From contig CALCHI010000215.1 in assembly GCA_937901285.1 (NCBI GenBank), forward strand, positions 1 through 34,441: a DNA stretch of 34,441 bases, written 5' to 3'. Of this stretch, positions 30,414 through 34,441 are shown one piece after another. The notes under the pieces are model-generated. The model was not told the DNA's origin, did not search any database, and saw only the letters and a list, made by a program, of their open reading frames with translations. A program made the position numbers and the translations under genes. The DNA is from UBA8437 sp003445035. GTDB lineage: Bacteria > Planctomycetota > Planctomycetia > Planctomycetales > Planctomycetaceae. Positions within the stretch are counted from its first letter, which is position 1, and each line of letters starts with the position of its first letter.

Positions 30414-32813
30414 TCAGCGAGCGAAACGAACCGTCACGTTGGTCACCGACACCGCCGGCCAGCGGCCCTGCTGCAACGCGGTCGCCACCAGCTTGATCTG
30501 CCAGTCCCCATCGAGCTTCGCGTCGGGCAGCGTCATCACCTTCAGAGTTCCGGTGCCCTGGCCGGGCTTGAGCATCAGCGGTTCGGCCTTGATCAGCCCG
30601 ACCAGTGGTTCGGGCACCTCGATGCGGACAACCGCCGTCTCGGAGAGTTTCGCCGATCGCGACACCGCCACCGGCACCTCGAAGCTTCCCCCCGGGGCCA
30701 CCGTCAACTCGCTCGCTCGGTGGGCCAGTTTCAGCAGCGCCCCCTCCAGGATCATCGTGATACTGCCAATTGACCCTTTGACCAGGTGCCGCTCGCGGCC
30801 CTTGGCGTCCTTCTGGACAGCCACCGAGTGCACCAGGAACCGGGTCGTCCGGTCGGTCTCGAGCCACTCGGGCATGAAGCACGGGTACTGGACCCGTTCG
30901 GCACCCTTGGGAACCTGGACCACCGGCCCCCGCATCCCCTGCACGCGTCGTTGCTGGGCGGCGGCCATCCGCACGCGGATCGGCCCGTCGAACCCCTCTT
31001 CCCGCTTGACGATGAAGTCGGCCGGGTAGGTGGTACCCCGGTGCACCGGACGCTGGCGATTGCGATCGATCAAATCCAGCGTCACCGGCGACGCCATGGT
31101 CCGCACCAGCAGCATCCGGTCGTCAAACCTGGCGGTCGCCCGCCGCGGCACCAGGTCCCCACCAAAACTGCTCCGCGCGGTCACGGTCACCGGCTGCTTG
31201 TCGAGCATGGCGGTTCCGGTCAGCGTCACGAAGGCCACGTCGGTGCCGGCGGTCTTGGCCACCTCGACATTGACCTTCACCGAATTCTTCCCCTTGGGGA
31301 TCTTGATCTCCGCGGGGACGGTGACGCCCTCGGGCAATCCCGCCAGCTTCAGCGTGATCTCTTCGGCAAAGCCGCCAATCCGCACACAGGAGACCGTCAG
31401 GGCTGCCTTGCCTCCGACGGGCGCCGCGAAGGTCTGCGGCAGCGACAGGGTGAACCCGGGTTGCTGCAGCCGCGCCGTCAGACGGTAGACCGAATCGAGC
31501 GCACCGTCGATTCCGGTGCCGTTGTGGAGACGGACGCGGTAGGTTCCGTCGGCCGGCGCCTTGAAATCAAGACGGGCGTCGAGCGTTCCGCCAAAGTCGT
31601 CGTTGATCGCGACCTGCTTGTCATCCTTGTCGATGATGCGGAGAACGGGATCGAGCCACGTGCCGATCTCTGCCGAGATGCCTTCGAACCGGAACAACTG
31701 ACCGGCCTTGGCCAGGAACGAGTACTCGTCGATTTCTCCGGGGCTGGACAGGGTGCCGGTGATAGCCGCTCCCGGGGCCAGGACCCGAACGGCTCCGGCG
31801 TCCGGTTCCACCAGCTCGGCAAAGTCCGCCAGTCGCAGCGACACCGGCGGCGTCTGCCCGTGCGGAGTCTTCAGTCGGTGCTGAAACCAGCCCGTTCCGG
31901 CCTCGTCCTTCGGGAAAACCACGTTGCTGACCAGGGTCTCCAGCTGCGCCTTACCGCTCTTGAGTCCGTAGCCGACAAACGTCACGGGCACGGTCGTACC
32001 CGGACGGCCACCACTGGGCAGGCAGGCAAGCACCCGCGGTCCGGCGACCACTTCCAGGCGGTAGACATATGACCGGTGTCCCCGGTGATCGAGGTCGGCC
32101 AGTTCGATCGTGTAAGTCTGTCCCTTGCGGACGGTCACCGTGGCCGCACAGTCGAAGCCCTCGGTGTCAATCAGGTCGGCCAACAGCGTTCCGTCGGCAT
32201 CCCGGATCTTCAGCGTGCCGTTGAAATTCGACCCGAGCCGCCGGGCATAAAGGTCGACCGTCAGGCAGCCATCCGCAACAGCCGTCACCGTGTAGCGATC
32301 GACCTCGGCAATCCTCGACAGCCGACCGTTGACAGTCACCGGCAGCTTGGCCAGCGGCTGGGGTTCCGCCTGGCGGCGCGACTCGATCACCTCGGGTCCA
32401 TCTCCGACAAAGAACACGGCGGTACCCGAGGCGCCGTTGGCGTTGGCCACCTGCCAGTGAATCGGACCCCGGGGAAGATCGGCTGGCAGCGTGATCGTGG
32501 CGGTCAGTTCACGCGGAATCTTGAAGGCACTGGACCGTCCCTTGGGGCCGAACCAGTAGGGCGGCGGCGACACCAGGTACGGGCCCAGCTGCCCGGTGAC
32601 CTTCAGGGTCGCTCCGGGATGGTGCAGGAAATAGTCGATGTCGGGGGTGAAATCGTAACCACCCAACTGGACCGTGACGGTCGTCCCGGCCGGGCCGCCA
32701 GCCGGAAAGGTGTGGCCGACCCCGGGGGCCTGGGCCGGCAACGGCACGTCGCACACGCCGGCGACAATCACCATCGACAACGCACAAATCGCCACCGGCC
32801 GCTTCAACCGCAT
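30414..32813 (-). CDS. Large secreted protein with PPC domains
   Basis: The protein has 799 residues. The ATG at 32813 has GGGGAG about 9 bases upstream. A signal peptide (residues 1-28, VAICALSMVIVAGVCDVPL) leads into an IPT/TIG-like N-terminal sandwich (about 30-135, FPAGGPAGTTVTVQLGGYDF). A first pre-peptidase C-terminal-like domain follows (about 155-256, ending RSYVYRLEV), then another sandwich (262-330, PSGGRPGTTVPVTFVGYGL) and a second PPC domain (343-448, ITGTLSSPGEIDEYSFLAKAG to TYRVRLHNG). Several further beta-rich repeats reach the end. No catalytic residues are visible. PPC domains usually accompany secreted proteases, but no protease domain is fused here; in planctomycetes such proteins commonly neighbour DUF1501 genes, as here. 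A binding or scaffold role outside the cytoplasm is inference. Confidence 0.88.
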   Translation of the reverse strand: MRLKRPVAICALSMVIVAGVCDVPLPAQAPGVGHTFPAGGPAGTTVTVQLGGYDFTPDIDYFLHHPGATLKVTGQLGPYLVSPPPYWFGPKGRSSAFKIPRELTATITLPADLPRGPIHWQVANANGASGTAVFFVGDGPEVIESRRQAEPQPLAKLPVTVNGRLSRIAEVDRYTVTAVADGCLTVDLYARRLGSNFNGTLKIRDADGTLLADLIDTEGFDCAATVTVRKGQTYTIELADLDHRGHRSYVYRLEVVAGPRVLACLPSGGRPGTTVPVTFVGYGLKSGKAQLETLVSNVVFPKDEAGTGWFQHRLKTPHGQTPPVSLRLADFAELVEPDAGAVRVLAPGAAITGTLSSPGEIDEYSFLAKAGQLFRFEGISAEIGTWLDPVLRIIDKDDKQVAINDDFGGTLDARLDFKAPADGTYRVRLHNGTGIDGALDSVYRLTARLQQPGFTLSLPQTFAAPVGGKAALTVSCVRIGGFAEEITLKLAGLPEGVTVPAEIKIPKGKNSVKVNVEVAKTAGTDVAFVTLTGTAMLDKQPVTVTARSSFGGDLVPRRATARFDDRMLLVRTMASPVTLDLIDRNRQRPVHRGTTYPADFIVKREEGFDGPIRVRMAAAQQRRVQGMRGPVVQVPKGAERVQYPCFMPEWLETDRTTRFLVHSVAVQKDAKGRERHLVKGSIGSITMILEGALLKLAHRASELTVAPGGSFEVPVAVSRSAKLSETAVVRIEVPEPLVGLIKAEPLMLKPGQGTGTLKVMTLPDAKLDGDWQIKLVATALQQGRWPAVSVTNVTVRFAR

Positions 32814-32849
32814 CCGATCATCTCCCCCGGTCGTAAATCACGTGACCGA

Positions 32850-34199
32850 TCAGACCAGTTCGTCAATGAACGCACCGCCCTTGACCAGCGGCACGGGACG
32901 TCCCAGTGGAGTCAGGTACTGGCGATCGGCATCGATTCCCATCTGGCCGAGAATCGTTCGCAGCAGATCGTGGATCCCGTAGGGAGTCGTGCTGGGATAG
33001 CTCGCGGTCTTGTCGGTGGCACCGACGACCGTGCCCGGCTTGATGCCTCCCCCGGCCAGAATCACGCTCTGGCACTGCGCCCAGTGGTCCCGGCCGGCGT
33101 TGCCGTTGATTTTCGGCGTCCGTCCCATCTCGCCCCACATGACGACCAGCGTCTCGTCGAGCAATCCGCGGTCGTACAGGTCAGTCAGCAATGTCGACAG
33201 TGCCGCATCGGCATGCGGAACCAGTGCCTTCTCGTGGCTGGTGAAATTGTCGACATGTGTGTCCCAGCTTCCGTGGCTGATGCCGACAAACCGGCATCCC
33301 GCCTCGACCAGCCGGCGGCTCAGCAGACAACACTGGCCCAGTGAGGTCAGCCCGTACCGCTCGCGCAACTTGGGATTCTCCGAGTTCATGTCGAACGCCT
33401 TGCGGGCGGCCGGCGAGGTGATCAGTTCGAGGGCCTTCTCGTAGTAGGTCGACATCGAGGCCGCACGGCCACGCCCCGAACGCCCCTCGGCAAGCTGCTC
33501 GACGCCCGAAAGCAGGCGACGACGAAGATCGAAGCGGCGACGACTGGTGCCGGCGGCCAGGTTCAGATCGCGGACCTGGAAATCCGGCTGCACCGGGTCG
33601 GTCTCGATCACGAACGGCGAGTACTTGGCTCCGAAGAACCCCGGTCCCCCGGGGCCCATCGGCTCGGGAACACAGATGTAGGGAGGCACGGCCCCCCCGT
33701 GGCCCAGTTCCCGGGAGATCATCGAGCCGATCGACGGGTACTCGGCGTTGAAGGGCGTGGCCGTGGCCTGGCCATCGTTGAAGGTGGGCGGGTGACCGGT
33801 CAGGCACCAGTGCCGCCCGGTCTGGTGGCCGTTGTCGCGGTGGCTGTGGGACCGCAAGATCGTGAACTTGTCGGTGATCTTGGCACACTTGGGCAGGATG
33901 TTGCCGATCTGGATGCCCGGGACATTGGTCGAAATCGGGTGGAATGACCCGCGGACTTCCTTGGGAGCCTCTGGCTTGAGGTCCCACATGTCGATGTGGC
34001 TGGGACCACCTTCCAGGAAGATCATGATCACCGACTTGGCCTGCGCTCCGCCCTGCGAAGCGGCCTTCGCCTCGAGTTCGAGCAGCCCGGGCAACGACAG
34101 GCCCGCCAGGGCCCCGGTCCCGCCCAGTCTCAACATCTGACGACGCGACACGCCGTCACAGAAACGTCCATCCGTTCGATCCAGCGACAAACTCAACAT
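32850..34199 (-). CDS. DUF1501 family protein, Tat-exported (third in window)
   Basis: The protein has 449 residues. The start is ATG 34199 with GAGGTG about 5 bases upstream; an in-frame TTG one codon earlier is less likely. The N-terminus GRFCDGVSRRQMLRLGGTG is a twin-arginine signal (R19-R20) preceded by Cys-Asp-Gly, the same arrangement as in the protein at 5099-6382. DUF1501 features include VIMIFLEGGPSHIDMWDLKP, TILRSHSHRDNGHQTGRHW, LLSRRLVEAGCRFVGISHGS, VVMWGEMGRTPKINGNAGRD and the C-terminal PLGRPVPLVKGGAFIDELV. It lies 58 bases after a DUF1553 gene and 36 bases before the PPC-domain gene. Exported; activity unknown. Confidence 0.9.
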   Translation of the reverse strand: MLSLSLDRTDGRFCDGVSRRQMLRLGGTGALAGLSLPGLLELEAKAASQGGAQAKSVIMIFLEGGPSHIDMWDLKPEAPKEVRGSFHPISTNVPGIQIGNILPKCAKITDKFTILRSHSHRDNGHQTGRHWCLTGHPPTFNDGQATATPFNAEYPSIGSMISRELGHGGAVPPYICVPEPMGPGGPGFFGAKYSPFVIETDPVQPDFQVRDLNLAAGTSRRRFDLRRRLLSGVEQLAEGRSGRGRAASMSTYYEKALELITSPAARKAFDMNSENPKLRERYGLTSLGQCCLLSRRLVEAGCRFVGISHGSWDTHVDNFTSHEKALVPHADAALSTLLTDLYDRGLLDETLVVMWGEMGRTPKINGNAGRDHWAQCQSVILAGGGIKPGTVVGATDKTASYPSTTPYGIHDLLRTILGQMGIDADRQYLTPLGRPVPLVKGGAFIDELV

Positions 34200-34257
34200 C
34201 AAGCACCTCGATTGTTGACCGGTGGTCCCACCAGTCTATGTCATCGACCCATGGGGC

Positions 34258-34441
34258 CTAGTGATTGTACAGGAACTCCTTGGTGTTCAAGAGCGTCCAC
34301 AGAATGTCCTCGACCGCTTCACGACGATTTCCCGAGCTTTCGGTGAAGGCTGCCAGCAGCAATTTCCGTTCCCGGTCGGTGGCCACACGAGACAACGTCG
34401 CCAGGAACAACTCATCGATCACCTGTTCGTCGGAGAGCTTC
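34258..34441 (-). CDS. DUF1553 (PSD1) protein, C-terminal end, truncated by the window edge
   Basis: Only the last 60 residues are present, ending at the TAG at 34260-34258. They read from KLSDEQVIDELFLATLSRVA to AVEDILWTLLNTKEFLYNH, the usual end of DUF1553 domains in planctomycete cytochrome-type proteins (compare the FLYID ending of the gene at 787-3450). The rest of the gene, presumably with DUF1549 and perhaps cytochrome domains, lies beyond the window. The DUF1501 gene starts 58 bases downstream, giving the standard DUF1549/1553-DUF1501 pair. Confidence 0.88.
   Translation of the reverse strand, partial: KLSDEQVIDELFLATLSRVATDRERKLLLAAFTESSGNRREAVEDILWTLLNTKEFLYNH

Noticed and set aside
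30786..33344. Two plus-strand frames of about 420 residues opposite the PPC and DUF1501 genes
   Set aside because: Antisense shadows with low-complexity translations.
1..34441. tRNA, rRNA, CRISPR array, insertion sequence, prophage or defence system
   Set aside because: I looked for repeats, cloverleaf-like segments and transposase, integrase or Cas motifs and saw none. Genes fill nearly all the window.

Overview
The window is high-GC, gene-dense bacterial DNA whose content points to a planctomycete (Planctomycetota). The main evidence is two modules built from families typical of that phylum: a planctomycete-cytochrome/DUF1549/DUF1553 protein followed by DUF1501 proteins at the left end, and DUF1553, DUF1501 and pre-peptidase C-terminal (PPC) proteins at the right end. 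A DUF6807 (PmoA-like) protein, Gfo/Idh/MocA oxidoreductases and Tat-exported proteins fit the same picture. No rRNA, tRNA, CRISPR array, transposase or phage gene was seen. The window reads as ordinary chromosome, with no gene-free stretch above 300 bases.

Layout. (1) 1-559, minus: N-terminal part of a sodium:dicarboxylate-type symporter with an unusual charged insertion. (2) 787-6382, plus: one c-type-cytochrome/DUF1549/DUF1553 protein and two DUF1501 Tat proteins, closed by a very strong hairpin terminator at 6404-6443. (3) 12955-6466, minus: a six-gene run comprising a beta-hydroxyacid dehydrogenase, a secreted DUF6807 protein, two Gfo/Idh/MocA oxidoreductases and two paralogous membrane proteins of unknown function. 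Three of these genes are joined by TGATG stop/start overlaps. (4) 13077-18151, plus: dprA, an L,D-transpeptidase with a LysM-like domain, pyrE, pgi and a UPF0173 metal-dependent hydrolase. (5) 18171-20710: a small Rieske protein (minus) divergent from an HpcH/HpaI aldolase and a GT4 glycosyltransferase (plus). (6) 26845-20707, minus: psd, pssA, ribE, rsmA, guaB and two uncharacterised genes, tightly packed with two ATGA overlaps. (7) 27092-28931, plus: enolase and a small two-helix membrane protein that recalls FtsB/DivIC. (8) 34441-28908, minus: the DUF1553 C-terminus, a DUF1501 protein, a large PPC-domain protein and a Tat-exported enolase-superfamily protein with altered active-site positions.

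How the genes work together. psd and pssA make phosphatidylethanolamine from CDP-diacylglycerol. pgi and eno are glycolytic, and pyrE and guaB supply pyrimidine and GMP synthesis. The six-gene run in (3) looks like a small sugar or sugar-acid module tied to two novel membrane proteins. These paralogues, in which a predicted beta-sandwich appears to be split by a two-helix membrane hairpin, are the best candidate here for something undescribed. All functional statements rest on motif recognition by eye; no database search was run.
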